Shown: in pieces, positions 53,854 through 62,571 of the stretch
How positions within the stretch are numbered: the stretch's first letter is position 1
How the letters are laid out: the number at the start of each line of letters is the position of its first letter
Source: Bacillus sp. NTK074B
Lineage (GTDB): Bacteria; Bacillota; Bacilli; Bacillales; Bacillaceae_B
Length of the DNA: 64,000 bases
Direction of reading: 5' to 3'
NCBI RefSeq assembly: GCF_017303375.1
Contig: NZ_JAFKOH010000005.1
Coordinates: forward strand, 124,001-188,000
Program-made: the position numbers and the translations under genes
The notes under the pieces: model-generated
Told to the model about the DNA's origin: nothing
Seen by the model: the letters and a program-made list of their open reading frames with translations, nothing else
Databases searched by the model: none

Positions 53854-54251
53854 TACCGTAATGAGTTATAGATGGTTGAAAATCTGGTGGCATGTTCCTG
53901 TTCATCGGTCATAGCAATAAAGAGAGGCTTATATGCCTGCTGATTCGGAATCTCAAGGAGCATATCCCGGTAAAACCCTGCCCCTTCGAGTTCATCCTTC
54001 AGTGCACGGAGCACACCTTCTTTAAAGGTGGTAAATCCCACCTTTTCTTTCTTATGTTCATAATACTCCCCTGTTAATAAATAATGGAGGTATTGAAACA
54101 TTTCATAATGCTCTTTTTCATCTCTTTGTGCATGTTCAATAAATTCAACATATAATGGGTTATTCGTACGCGCTTTTAACTCTTTATAGAAATAATAACC
54201 TGTCCATTCATCACTTATCGCCTTCTGCAAATCACGAATAAACGAATTCAT
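53853..54251 (-). CDS. Ferritin-like (rubrerythrin-type) protein
   Basis: A 132-residue four-helix protein with ferritin-like metal residues: ISDEWTGYYFYKEL, HAQRDEKEHYEMF, LKDELEGAGFYRDM and AMTDEQEHATRF, that is, two ExxY/ExxH pairs. It may bind di-iron and act in oxidative protection, but no catalysis has been shown. ATG 54251 follows GGGAGGGAC; the ORF begins further upstream without support. Between the ATP-grasp operon and yheE. Confidence 0.85.
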   Translation of the reverse strand: MNSFIRDLQKAISDEWTGYYFYKELKARTNNPLYVEFIEHAQRDEKEHYEMFQYLHYLLTGEYYEHKKEKVGFTTFKEGVLRALKDELEGAGFYRDMLLEIPNQQAYKPLFIAMTDEQEHATRFSTIYNSLR

Positions 54252-54377
54252 TCTTCGTCCCTCCCCTGTCTCTTCAATAAATTCTATTAGAGGAGCCATC
54301 GAATTATGATACATTTCACGGTGTATCCTACACAGCAATCAATAAAACGTTTACAATAGGAATGGAGGTGAAGAACG

Positions 54378-54587
54378 ATGATCCAACATTTTCAGTATCA
54401 GAACATGTTCGAGAATAAGCAGCTTCCCGGCTGGACATTTTCTTTTTACTTTAGCGGGACGAAATACACAGGGGCTTACCATAAGGACGGAAGAATCGAA
54501 TGGACAGGACACATTCCTCCAGGTGAACATGAAGATACACTTAAGAAGCAGCTCCATGAACTGATGCTTTTCCATGTATATGAGTAA
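54378..54587 (+). CDS. yheE: YheE (DUF5342) protein
   Basis: A 69-residue protein beginning MIQHFQYQNMFENKQLPGW, matching the YheE/DUF5342 pattern. A GGAGGTG ribosome site supports ATG 54378. In B. subtilis it follows yheC-yheD, as here with one gene between. Function unknown; probably spore-related. Confidence 0.85.
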   Translation: MIQHFQYQNMFENKQLPGWTFSFYFSGTKYTGAYHKDGRIEWTGHIPPGEHEDTLKKQLHELMLFHVYE

Positions 54588-54626
54588 TAAGTCTACATAG
54601 ATTTTCATCTCTTCAAATGTATAACT

Positions 54627-54662
54627 TCAGCCTCCTTTCTAAAACTAAAGAAAGGAGGCTGA
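54627..54662 (+). promoter_or_regulatory. Hairpin that hides the ribosome site of the next gene
   Basis: A perfect 14-bp stem (TCAGCCTCCTTTCT with AGAAAGGAGGCTGA, 8-base loop) places AAGGAGG of the next gene in its 3' arm and reaches the first ATG (54662). There is no T-run, so translational control is more likely than termination, although it might also end yheE transcripts. Confidence 0.6.
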
Positions 54663-54667
54663 TGATC

Positions 54668-54856
54668 ATGAAAAAAGACAATAAGGACAATCAATTCCTT
54701 CCTGATACGAATTATGAAGGAAAAGAAAAAGCATTCCTCGATGTTGACCGCTTCATCAACGAAGGCATGTCCGGAGGTTCCGTCCATATGAGGGAAAACA
54801 CCACCAATATCGAAGAAGCCATCGAAATCACAGACTACGAAGAACCACCGAAGTAG
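54668..54856 (+). CDS. Small acidic protein behind the SD hairpin
   Basis: A 62-residue acidic, hydrophilic protein: MKKDNKDNQFLPDTNYEGKE, then INEGMSGGSVHMREN. The ribosome site GGAGG (54654-54658) is 9 bases from ATG 54668, with ATG 54662 as an alternative. It may be related to small acidic DUF4025/YozQ-like proteins, but the match is not certain. The stop is immediately followed by a palindromic repeat (54857). Confidence 0.7.
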   Translation: MKKDNKDNQFLPDTNYEGKEKAFLDVDRFINEGMSGGSVHMRENTTNIEEAIEITDYEEPPK

Positions 54857-54978
54857 AAAAGCGGAAGGGGCTCGCCCTGAGGCGACAAGCATAAGGCGAA
54901 CTAACCGGAAAGGCGCTTTTTGCCTTTTTGGTTAGTTTGACTTATGACCTCGAGCCTCAAGCCCCTGGAGCTGGACAA
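54857..54978 (+). repeat. Palindromic module, tandem copy 1
   Basis: Begins AAAAGCGG and ends GAGCTGGACAA. Hairpin arms ACTAACC/GGTTAGT and CATAAG/CTTATG surround the apical AAGGCGCTTTTTGCCTT. It starts on the base after the upstream gene's stop. Confidence 0.85.
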
Positions 54979-54982
54979 ATAG

Positions 54983-55100
54983 AAAAGCGGAGGCGGCTTG
55001 GGCAGGCACGACAAGCATAAGACGAGCCAACCGGAAAGGCGCTCTTTGCCTTTTTGGTTGGCTTGGCTTATGACCTCGAGCCTTTAAGCCCCTGGAACTT
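54983..55100 (+). repeat. Palindromic module, tandem copy 2
   Basis: The same module with arms AGCCAACC/GGTTGGCT; the changed bases remain paired relative to copy 1. The right end is cut at CTGGAAC instead of GAGCTGGACA. Confidence 0.85.
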
Positions 55101-55103
55101 TCT

Positions 55104-55149
55104 AAAAAAAGCTGCCCATCGGGAACTCATCCCTTAAAGCAGCTTTTTA
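55104..55149 (-). terminator. Terminator of the CsoR/CstR-type gene
   Basis: AAAAAGCTGC/GCAGCTTTTT stem closes a 23-base loop; T-run on the minus strand, 4 bases from the stop. Confidence 0.8.
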
Positions 55150-55152
55150 CCT

Positions 55153-55413
55153 TTATCGGCTTCTGACCAGCATATTGACAGCTTCTTGAATGGCATCTTC
55201 CGCTTTGATACCCTCTTCTTCAGATTCACGAATGCAGGCTTCCAGGTTTTTCGCAACAATAAGCCCGATTGTACGGTCAACGGCTGTGCGAACAGCGGAT
55301 AATTGAGTCACAACATCTTTACAATGCTTTTCATCCTCCATCATTTTCAATACACCCCGTACTTGACCTTCAAGACGTTTCATTCGATTCGTAACTTCTT
55401 TCGTATATTCCAT
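55153..55413 (-). CDS. CsoR/CstR-family regulator, persulfide-sensor-like
   Basis: An 86-residue all-helical DNA-binding regulator. Cys31 and Cys60 occupy the two cysteine positions of the family, but the copper-site His expected four residues before the second Cys is Asn56. This Cys-Asn/x-Cys pattern is that of CstR-type persulfide sensors rather than copper sensors. The N-terminal EVTNRMKRLEGQVRGV motif is standard. No neighbouring sulfur-detoxification gene is present, so its target is unknown. GGGGTG precedes ATG 55413. Confidence 0.88.
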   Translation of the reverse strand: MEYTKEVTNRMKRLEGQVRGVLKMMEDEKHCKDVVTQLSAVRTAVDRTIGLIVAKNLEACIRESEEEGIKAEDAIQEAVNMLVRSR

Positions 55414-55561
55414 TCAGGACACCCCATAAGAATTTATTCATTCTACAATAGTATTAAATTAAGTATGTTTTTGCAATGTTCCACTCTTTGAATACAAGAA
55501 GTATTTCAGTACAATGTCATTATAACCTTTTTTACTATAATAATGAACAAAGAGGGATCAC

Positions 55562-56479
55562 ATGTTTACTCATTTACGTAAAAAATACCCCGGTATCATT
55601 ATCCAACACCATTATCCTAATAACCTCGATTCCAATAAGATTTGGTTTACGAACGAACGAAAAGATGAATATGCAGGTATAGATAAATCAGACATTTCAC
55701 AGGGGGAACTGGATTTATTATATTGTCTGTTCCAAGAGGTCAAAGTCCCGGCTGTCAGTGTGAATGATTCTTCTGATTCCATGGAGTGGTATAGCTATCT
55801 GCTGGAAAATGGATCGATGCCTTCCATTAAAGGCGATGAATATCGCGTTATTCAATTCAGAATGAAGGAAAGACAGAATCAATTCGAGCTGAAAGAAGCG
55901 TTTCAGCATTTATTACCTCACGGGACCATCCTTGTTTTTCATGCCGATCGAATGGGACTGATCATTGAAGAGAAGAGCGATTGGATATTGGACGAGGAGC
56001 AGGTGCTGTCGATATCCCATGTCATTGAAGCAGACTTCTTCGTCAGCCCTTCTTTTTATATTGGTCAATTTCATGAAATGAATGCTGAATTCCCTTCTTT
56101 CTTCGCCCATGAGCGGGAGCTGTTTTCATTTTCCAAAACCATTCAAAAACAGGAATGCATTCAAACATCTGTGACGGTCCTGCCTGAATTCGTCCTCCAT
56201 CACCTTCCACAGGAATGGGAAGATCATCTGTTTAAAAAAGTCTTTGACACCTTTAGGGAGGACCCCGAATTGATCCATACCGTGAAGGTTTTCCTTGAAA
56301 ATCAATCCAATATCAGCCAGACGGCCAAGAAATTGTTCATGCATCGAAATAGCGTCCAATACCGGATCGATAAATTCATTGAAAAAACAACTATAGATAT
56401 TAAAAGCTTTCAAGGAGGGATTCTTGCCTACTTTGCCTGTTTAAGCTTCCAATCTGACAACCTGCCCAATAATGTTTAG
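55562..56479 (+). CDS. PucR/CdaR-type transcription regulator
   Basis: A 305-residue regulator. Only the C-terminal helix-turn-helix of the PucR/CdaR type is recognisable (TAKKLFMHRNSVQYRIDKF, residues ~255-300). The N-terminal ~230 residues are of uncertain class. It lies directly upstream of msmX, and B. subtilis also has a regulator (yxkF) beside msmX, so control of carbohydrate uptake is plausible. AGAGGGAT precedes ATG 55562. Confidence 0.85.
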   Translation: MFTHLRKKYPGIIIQHHYPNNLDSNKIWFTNERKDEYAGIDKSDISQGELDLLYCLFQEVKVPAVSVNDSSDSMEWYSYLLENGSMPSIKGDEYRVIQFRMKERQNQFELKEAFQHLLPHGTILVFHADRMGLIIEEKSDWILDEEQVLSISHVIEADFFVSPSFYIGQFHEMNAEFPSFFAHERELFSFSKTIQKQECIQTSVTVLPEFVLHHLPQEWEDHLFKKVFDTFREDPELIHTVKVFLENQSNISQTAKKLFMHRNSVQYRIDKFIEKTTIDIKSFQGGILAYFACLSFQSDNLPNNV

Positions 56480-56540
56480 ACAACTTTGTGCAGGTTGACT
56501 ATACCCTTTTGTATCCTCTTTCTCTACAATGAACACATAG

Positions 56541-56555
56541 ATGAAAACGATTGCA
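56541..56555. promoter_or_regulatory. cre site in the msmX leader
   Basis: ATGAAAACGATTGCA matches WTGNAANCGNWNNCW at all 15 positions, 21 bases before the msmX start. CcpA binding here would repress or block msmX transcription. Confidence 0.75.
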
Positions 56556-56576
56556 AACCAGGGAGGAGAATATAAA

Positions 56577-57674
56577 ATGGCTGAATTAAAACTTGAACAT
56601 ATCCACAAAATTTATGATAGTAAGGTAACAGCTGTAAATGATTTCAATCTGCACATTCAAGATAAAGAGTTTATCGTATTTGTAGGGCCATCAGGCTGTG
56701 GGAAATCTACTACCCTTCGTATGATTGCAGGACTTGAAGAAATTTCAAAAGGGGATTTCTCCATCGATGGTAAACGCGTAAATGACGTGGCACCAAAAGA
56801 TCGCGATATCGCCATGGTTTTCCAGAACTATGCCCTCTACCCACATATGAGCGTATATGACAATATGGCGTTCGGTCTTAAATTACGTAAGTTCGATAAA
56901 CAGGAAATTGATCGCCGAGTACAGGAAGCAGCTAAAATCCTCGGTCTTGAAGCGTTACTGGACCGTAAACCGAAAGCATTATCAGGGGGTCAGCGTCAGC
57001 GTGTGGCCCTTGGCCGTGCGATTGTACGTGATGCGAAAGTTTTCTTGATGGATGAGCCTTTATCCAATCTTGACGCAAAGCTTCGTGTACAGATGCGTGC
57101 GGAAATTGCGAAGCTTCACCAACGCCTTCAAACAACGACGATTTACGTAACACATGACCAGACAGAAGCGATGACAATGGCTACACGAATTGTTGTCATG
57201 AAAGATGGAGTCATCCAGCAAGTCGGATCTCCTAAAGAAGTATATGATAAACCGGAGAACGTTTTCGTTGGCGGTTTCATCGGTTCCCCTGCCATGAACT
57301 TCTTCCACGGTTCACTTGAAGATGGGAAGTTCGCTGTCGGTAAGACGAAAGTCTCTGTACCGGAAGGGAAAATGAAAGTGCTTCGCGAACAAGGACATGT
57401 AGGCAAGAGCATCATTCTAGGAGTACGACCTGAAGATATTCATGATGAACCGCTTTTCCTGGATACGGCTGAAGGGGCGAAAATCACTGCTAAAATCGAA
57501 GTATCTGAATTAACAGGTGCTGAAACGATGCTTTACTCTCAGCTTGAAGGACAAGAATTTGTCGCACGTGTTGACTCTCGTACGGATATTGTTGCAGGTC
57601 AAACGATTGATCTTGCCTTCGATATGAACAAAGCTCATTTCTTTGATTCAGAATCTGAGTCAAGAATCCGATAA
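56577..57674 (+). CDS. msmX: Multi-sugar ABC importer ATPase MsmX
   Basis: A 366-residue ATPase that energises several carbohydrate importers in B. subtilis. Walker A GPSGCGKST, signature LSGGQRQRVALGRA, Walker B VFLMDEPLSNLDA, H-loop VTHDQTEAMTMA, then the C-terminal TOBE/regulatory OB domains (about 240-366; GVRPEDIH). ATG 56577 follows GGGAGGAG. No sugar-binding or permease gene is next to it, as expected for a shared ATPase. Confidence 0.96.
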   Translation: MAELKLEHIHKIYDSKVTAVNDFNLHIQDKEFIVFVGPSGCGKSTTLRMIAGLEEISKGDFSIDGKRVNDVAPKDRDIAMVFQNYALYPHMSVYDNMAFGLKLRKFDKQEIDRRVQEAAKILGLEALLDRKPKALSGGQRQRVALGRAIVRDAKVFLMDEPLSNLDAKLRVQMRAEIAKLHQRLQTTTIYVTHDQTEAMTMATRIVVMKDGVIQQVGSPKEVYDKPENVFVGGFIGSPAMNFFHGSLEDGKFAVGKTKVSVPEGKMKVLREQGHVGKSIILGVRPEDIHDEPLFLDTAEGAKITAKIEVSELTGAETMLYSQLEGQEFVARVDSRTDIVAGQTIDLAFDMNKAHFFDSESESRIR

Positions 57675-57682
57675 ATAGATAA

Positions 57683-57722
57683 GAAATGGCGCACCCCTAA
57701 GTAAGGGATGCGCCATTTTTAT
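57683..57722. terminator. Terminator after msmX
   Basis: AAATGGCGCA/TGCGCCATTT hairpin with TTTTT, between msmX and the convergent small gene. Confidence 0.85.
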
Positions 57723-57973
57723 TAAAACTCCGTTAGATCTATACTTTTCCCCTCTTCTTCCCCACACCTGATGCATGTAAAGAGATGAAGACAGGTATCA
57801 GAACAGCTGCTATTCGGTATGCCATCGGCTAACTGTACATGCTGTATATCCATATACGCACTGTACTCATCATAAAAATCATAATATCTTCCCTGATCCA
57901 TTGTAGAGTCCCCACACTTCTTGCAAAGCCCTCTATATTCAACGATCCCGTTACATAATGCGCAAGCTTTCAT
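57722..57973 (-). CDS. Small Cys-rich zinc-ribbon-like protein
   Basis: An 83-residue protein with CxxC pairs CALC (4-7), CKKC (17-20) and CIRC (68-71), plus Cys58 and Cys62. The pattern suggests one or two zinc-ribbon folds. No family is recognised. ATG 57973 has no strong ribosome site. Convergent with msmX. Confidence 0.7.
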   Translation of the reverse strand: MKACALCNGIVEYRGLCKKCGDSTMDQGRYYDFYDEYSAYMDIQHVQLADGIPNSSCSDTCLHLFTCIRCGEEEGKSIDLTEF

Positions 57974-58092
57974 GCTGTGTCACCATACTTTCAATCTAAT
58001 TCATTGTATAGTGTTATCCTTTTTACATTCACAATGTTTTATGTAGAAAACTTGCAGGGATTTAACAGGAATAAATTCCCTTTCGCTACCCT

Positions 58093-58121
58093 GCATATAA
58101 TTCTTAGGAAAAACCATAATA
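58093..58121 (+). promoter_or_regulatory. Sigma-G promoter of the SASP gene
   Basis: GCATA (58093-58097) and CATAATA (58115-58121) are separated by 17 bases, an essentially ideal match to forespore sigma-G (GHATR and CATWMTA). Confidence 0.75.
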
Positions 58122-58130
58122 CCTAGTAAC

Positions 58131-58250
58131 AAGGCAGTAACAAGCCTTCTCTAAACCTCACTGGGTTACGCCATATATAGATGGTCGCTCATGGAATAGC
58201 GGGCTGGTGCAACTCCAGCTGACCCAACCAAAAAAAATCTTACACATTTT
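58131..58250 (+). other. Long structured leader of the SASP mRNA
   Basis: About 140 bases separate the promoter from the start codon. Pairings visible: AAGGC/GCCTT (58131-58148), then GGTC 58183-58186 with GACC 58221-58224 enclosing GCT/AGC and GCTGG/CCAGC hairpins. TGGGT 58162-58166 can pair alternatively with ACCCA 58222-58226. An A-tract follows at 58230. No known riboswitch consensus was recognised. Confidence 0.45.
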
Positions 58251-58266
58251 AAGGAGATGACAGATT

Positions 58267-58485
58267 ATGCAACAGCAACAATCTCGCAGCAATTCATCTA
58301 ACCAATTAGTAGCTCCAGGAGCTCAACAAGCAATCGACCAAATGAAGTACGAAATCGCTTCTGAATTTGGCGTACAATTAGGACCAGATGCAACAGCTCG
58401 CGCTAACGGTTCTGTAGGTGGAGAAATCACAAAACGCCTAGTTCAAATGGCTGAACAACAAATCGGTGGCGGGTACCAAAAATAA
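58267..58485 (+). CDS. sspB: Alpha/beta-type small acid-soluble spore protein
   Basis: A 72-residue DNA-binding spore protein. The GPR protease site is YEIASEFGV; the second conserved region is [19 protein letters not shown]. It saturates and protects DNA in the forespore and is degraded at germination. A sigma-G promoter lies 146 bases upstream, and AAGGAG precedes ATG 58267. Its position after yheE matches sspB of B. subtilis. Confidence 0.96.
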   Translation: MQQQQSRSNSSNQLVAPGAQQAIDQMKYEIASEFGVQLGPDATARANGSVGGEITKRLVQMAEQQIGGGYQK

Positions 58486-58507
58486 TTAGCAATTTCATAT
58501 GAATGGA

Positions 58508-58540
58508 TTAAGCCCCCGGTCATCTTTCCGGGGGCTTTCA
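58508..58540 (+). terminator. Terminator of sspB
   Basis: AAGCCCCCGG/CCGGGGGCTT hairpin and a short T-run, 25 bases after the stop. Confidence 0.85.
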
Positions 58541-58586
58541 TGTTGTCTGGCAATGAACCGCCTCTACTATGGATCAGTTCATACAG

Positions 58587-59978
58587 TCACTTATTATTGA
58601 CCATGTCAGCAGGATTGATCCATTTATCATATTGTTCTTCCGTGAGGTAACCTGATTCAATGGCTGCTTCTTTTAAAGTGGACCCATTTAAGTGGGCCTT
58701 TTTTGCAATCTCGGCCGCCTTCTCATATCCGATGTGTGGATTTAAGGCCGTCACAAGCATCAATGATCGTTGTACAAAGTCTTCAATCACCTCGGTATTA
58801 GCCTCCAACCCCTTCACACATTTATCATGAAAGGATTTTATGCCATCGGTGAGAAGGCGCACCGATTGAAGCATATTATAGATGATGACCGGTTTAAAGA
58901 CATTCAGTTCAAAGTTTCCTTGGCTGGCAGCAAATCCAATCGCAGCATCATTACCGAAGACTTGCGTAGCGACCATCGTCACGGCCTCACTCTGTGTAGG
59001 ATTCACTTTTCCAGGCATGATGGAACTTCCCGGTTCATTAGCGGGGATCGAGAGTTCTCCAATACCGCTCCGGGGACCACTTGAAAGCCACCTGACATCG
59101 TTGGCCACTTTCATCAAATCAGCCGCCAACGCCTTCACTGCACCATGCACGTACACGATTTCATCATGAGATGTCAGAGCGTGAAACTTATTATCAGAGG
59201 AAACGAACTTAATCCCCGTCTGTACTTCCAATTGTTTTGCAACCTTATCACCGAATGTAGGGTCTGCATTGATACCTGTTCCTACAGCTGTCCCCCCGAT
59301 GGCCAAGTTGACTAAACGCTGTACACCTTCTCTAGTCATACTATAGGATTTTTCCATCATGGAGCGCCATCCGCTGATTTCCTGACCCAGTGTCAATGGA
59401 GTGGCATCCTGGAGATGCGTACGTCCGATCTTTATAATGTCCTTAAATTGATGTTCTTTATCTTTCAATGTTGCGATGAATTCCTGAAGTACAGGGAACA
59501 GCTTTGACTCGATTTCCTGAAATGCCGCAATGTGCATGGCAGTCGGAAACGTATCATTGGAGCTTTGGGACATATTTACATCATCATTAGGGTGGACTTT
59601 CCCAACTGCTCCATTATCAGCAAGTATTTCGTTTGCACGATAGGCAACCACTTCATTGACGTTCATATTGGATTGAGTACCACTCCCCGTTTGCCAAACA
59701 ACCAGTGGGAAATGTGCGTCCCACTTCCCTTCAAGAATTTCATCACAAGCTTGACCAATTGCCTTCATTTTGTCTTGTGACAGCTTTCCGAGTGAATGAT
59801 TGACGACTGCAGCCGCTTTCTTCAGCTCTGCAAAGGCATATGTAACCTCGATGGGCATCTTCTCTGTACCAATTTGGAAGTTTTCCTTACTCCGCTGAGT
59901 CTGTGCACCCCAATATTTTTCCTTTGGCACTTTCATTTCTCCTATTGTGTCACGCTCTATACGATATTCCACGCTCAT
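58587..59978 (-). CDS. fumC: Fumarate hydratase class II
   Basis: Interconverts fumarate and malate in the TCA cycle. The 463-residue protein has the superfamily signature [17 protein letters not shown] near residue 315, as well as [11 protein letters not shown] and the catalytic-region [16 protein letters not shown]. Also known as citG in B. subtilis. ATG 59978 follows GGGAGGAA. No operon partner is seen. Confidence 0.96.
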   Translation of the reverse strand: MSVEYRIERDTIGEMKVPKEKYWGAQTQRSKENFQIGTEKMPIEVTYAFAELKKAAAVVNHSLGKLSQDKMKAIGQACDEILEGKWDAHFPLVVWQTGSGTQSNMNVNEVVAYRANEILADNGAVGKVHPNDDVNMSQSSNDTFPTAMHIAAFQEIESKLFPVLQEFIATLKDKEHQFKDIIKIGRTHLQDATPLTLGQEISGWRSMMEKSYSMTREGVQRLVNLAIGGTAVGTGINADPTFGDKVAKQLEVQTGIKFVSSDNKFHALTSHDEIVYVHGAVKALAADLMKVANDVRWLSSGPRSGIGELSIPANEPGSSIMPGKVNPTQSEAVTMVATQVFGNDAAIGFAASQGNFELNVFKPVIIYNMLQSVRLLTDGIKSFHDKCVKGLEANTEVIEDFVQRSLMLVTALNPHIGYEKAAEIAKKAHLNGSTLKEAAIESGYLTEEQYDKWINPADMVNNK

Positions 59979-60075
59979 TCCTCCCTAAAAAATTTCATCT
60001 ACTTCCATATTTCCACTAAATCGTTTCATCTAACCTTTTTCTGAAAAGTTTATTAGGGACTTCTCGATTTATTCA

Positions 60076-60116
60076 AAAAAAAGATGAATGGGTACAAGCC
60101 CCATCCATCTCTTACA
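60076..60116 (-). terminator. Terminator of tcyABC
   Basis: AGATG/CATCT with inner GGG/CCC pairing and eight T on the minus strand, after tcyC. Confidence 0.8.
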
Positions 60117-60119
60117 TCA

Positions 60120-60860
60120 CTATTGTATTAAGTTTAAAAATTGTTTCGTACGTTCATTCTTCGGGTTCTCGAATACCTGTTCAGGAGAACCTTCTTCCAC
60201 AATGTATCCGCCATCCATGAAGATCACTTTATCGGCAGCTTCTTTCGCGAATCTCATTTCGTGAGTGACAACCACCATGGTCATACCTTCTTCGGCAAGA
60301 TCTTTCATTACTTTGAGAACCTCTCCCACAAGTTCTGGATCCAGTGCAGAAGTCGGCTCGTCGAAGAGCATTACTTCCGGCTCGATGGCAAGGGCTCTTG
60401 CAATCCCTACCCTTTGCTGTTGACCACCGGAAAGTTGGAATGGATAATAATCGATTTTGTCACCAAGACCTACTTTTTCAAGCAGCTTGACGGCCTTTTC
60501 GCGCATCTCGGATTTTTTCCGTTTCTGAACTACAGTCGGTCCTTCCATAACGTTTTCGAGTGCAGTCATGTGAGGGAACAAATTATAGTTCTGGAATACC
60601 ATCCCTGTTTTTCTTCTTAAATTGATAAGCTCCTGCTTGGACACCTTCTGATTAAAATCAGCGGTGGCACCGCCTATCGAAACGGTACCGTCATTAGGGA
60701 TTTCTAGGGCATTCAAGCAACGGAGAAACGTTGTCTTTCCGGAACCTGAAGGACCGATCAGGACGATGACCTGTCCTTTTTCGACCTCTACATTCATTCC
60801 TTTTAATACTTCTAACTGATCAAATCGTTTTGTAAATCCTTTAATGGAAATCATGTTCAA
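60120..60860 (-). CDS. tcyC: Cystine ABC importer ATPase TcyC
   Basis: A 246-residue polar-amino-acid importer ATPase. Walker [10 protein letters not shown], signature [16 protein letters not shown], Walker [15 protein letters not shown]-loop [12 protein letters not shown]. It is the third gene in the tcyABC order. Function is inferred chiefly from the partner TcyA. Confidence 0.92.
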   Translation of the reverse strand: MNMISIKGFTKRFDQLEVLKGMNVEVEKGQVIVLIGPSGSGKTTFLRCLNALEIPNDGTVSIGGATADFNQKVSKQELINLRRKTGMVFQNYNLFPHMTALENVMEGPTVVQKRKKSEMREKAVKLLEKVGLGDKIDYYPFQLSGGQQQRVGIARALAIEPEVMLFDEPTSALDPELVGEVLKVMKDLAEEGMTMVVVTHEMRFAKEAADKVIFMDGGYIVEEGSPEQVFENPKNERTKQFLNLIQ

Positions 60861-60872
60861 TCTCCTTTTATA

Positions 60873-61568
60873 TTACTTGGCAATGTACCGGTCCAGTCGG
60901 TTCTCTACACGACCTTGTATGATGGATAAAATAAAGCAGATGACCCAGTAAAGCAGTGCCGCTTCCATGTACATAAGTAAAAACTCATAGTTGGTCGCCG
61001 CTATTTCCTGTGCCTTCCTGAACATTTCCGTCACAAGAATCAAGGACGCAAGTGACGTATCTTTCACCAGACTGATGAAAGAATTTGATAAAGGTGGTAT
61101 GGATACCCGAGTTGCCTGCGGCAGGATAATTCTCTTTAAGGCTTGAGAATACGTCATACCGATGGAATAGCCAGCTTCCCATTGACCTTTAGGGATCGAT
61201 TGAATCGCGGCACGGACGATTTCAGACGAATAGGCACCTTTATTTAATGTGAAAGCGATGATGGCAGAAGGGAATGGATCGAACTTGATTCCCAGGGTGG
61301 GTAACCCATAGAATATGATAAATAACTGAACGAGTAAAGGTGTTCCTCTTATGGCAGATACATAAAACCTTGCAATCCCCCGTAAAATCGACACATTTGA
61401 CAAACGGGCAAGAGCAGTCAGAACAGCCAGAATCATACCTAAAGCAAATGAAATGAGCGTTAGAGGGATAGAATAATACAAAGCCCCCTCTAACAACGGA
61501 AGCAGGGAGCTTTGTAAAATATCAATCATTGCTTGAGGATCCTGGTAAATGCTACTTAGGAGATACAT
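60873..61568 (-). CDS. tcyB: Cystine ABC importer permease TcyB
   Basis: A 231-residue HisM/GlnP-type permease with about five helices; the EAA loop reads [22 protein letters not shown] and [17 protein letters not shown] is typical. The start overlaps tcyA by 17 bases. Ribosome site GGAGAAG is close to ATG 61568; an in-frame ATG at 61529 is a weak alternative. Confidence 0.9.
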   Translation of the reverse strand: MYLLSSIYQDPQAMIDILQSSLLPLLEGALYYSIPLTLISFALGMILAVLTALARLSNVSILRGIARFYVSAIRGTPLLVQLFIIFYGLPTLGIKFDPFPSAIIAFTLNKGAYSSEIVRAAIQSIPKGQWEAGYSIGMTYSQALKRIILPQATRVSIPPLSNSFISLVKDTSLASLILVTEMFRKAQEIAATNYEFLLMYMEAALLYWVICFILSIIQGRVENRLDRYIAK

Positions 61569-62367
61569 CTTCTCCGAACCACTTATCAGAGATTTCTTTG
61601 TACGTACCGTCTTCCATCATTTCCTCTAACGCTTTATTCACTTCTTCTACCAGCTTATCATTGCCTTTACGGAACATCAGACCACTTTGACCTGCATCTT
61701 CAGCTTCTGCGACAATTTTCACATTGGCATTGGGCTGTTTCTTCAGGTAATCAAGGATGGATATCTTATCGTTCACTGTTACATCCACTCTTCCTTGCTC
61801 AAGAAGTTGGATGGCCTGGGACAATCCCTCCACACCCTGGATTTTGGCACCATTTTTCTCAGCGATATCGCGATAGTTACTAGTCAATGATTGGGCAGAA
61901 GTTAACCCCTTAATGTCTTCAAATGATGAAACATCTTTATTGTCTTTCGATACGACGACTACTGCACTTGATTCAATATATGGTTTTGAGAAATCATATT
62001 TCTTCTCACGGTCTTCTCTGATTCCTACCTGGTTTGCGATCATATCAAAGCGTTTGGAGTTCAAACCTTCAAACATCGCATCCCATTGTGTTTCCTGGAA
62101 TTTCGCTTCTACTCCAAGGCGCTTCGCTACCTCACGAGCAATTTCCACGTCAAAACCTGTCAGCTTACCAGCTTCGTCATGGAATGTGAATGGTGGATAT
62201 GTACCTTCCGTCCCGACGAGTAATTCGCCATCTTCCTTCACTTTATCGTAAAGGGATGTTTTTTCAGAGTCTCCATTCGACTCTTCTTTATCTTTAGATT
62301 GTCCACACGCTGCTAATACCATGGATAAGGCAATCAGCATAAGGATGGATAATTTCCATTTTTTCAT
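61552..62367 (-). CDS. tcyA: Cystine-binding lipoprotein TcyA
   Basis: A 271-residue solute-binding lipoprotein: signal peptide with lipobox LAAC (Cys20-21 region), then the family 3 SBP fold. [21 protein letters not shown] and [10 protein letters not shown] are characteristic, and [20 protein letters not shown] and the C-terminal [20 protein letters not shown] closely resemble B. subtilis TcyA. Probably imports cystine. The imperfect inverted repeat GTTACGATT/AATCGTTAC (62404-62430) lies in the promoter region. Confidence 0.92.
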   Translation of the reverse strand: MKKWKLSILMLIALSMVLAACGQSKDKEESNGDSEKTSLYDKVKEDGELLVGTEGTYPPFTFHDEAGKLTGFDVEIAREVAKRLGVEAKFQETQWDAMFEGLNSKRFDMIANQVGIREDREKKYDFSKPYIESSAVVVVSKDNKDVSSFEDIKGLTSAQSLTSNYRDIAEKNGAKIQGVEGLSQAIQLLEQGRVDVTVNDKISILDYLKKQPNANVKIVAEAEDAGQSGLMFRKGNDKLVEEVNKALEEMMEDGTYKEISDKWFGEDVSPK

Positions 62368-62403
62368 TGCAAAACCCCCACTATTCTTATCGGATTTAAA
62401 TTT

Positions 62404-62430
62404 GTTACGATTGTCATCATAAATCGTTAC
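62404..62430. promoter_or_regulatory. Imperfect inverted repeat upstream of tcyA
   Basis: GTTACGATT and AATCGTTAC flank a 9-base spacer, about 37 bases before the tcyA start, with one mismatched pair. It could be an operator, but it does not fit a regulator consensus known to me. Confidence 0.3.
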
Positions 62431-62571
62431 AGGAAATAAGTCAATATAAAAGTTTCATTTCGAGATTTTTTCATCTTGTTTTTTCTAGTATGTAACTCTG
62501 AATCCACTATCATGTAAAATTTCTCAATATGAGATACACTATCTTCTATAAGGAAACGGGAGGTCATGATG

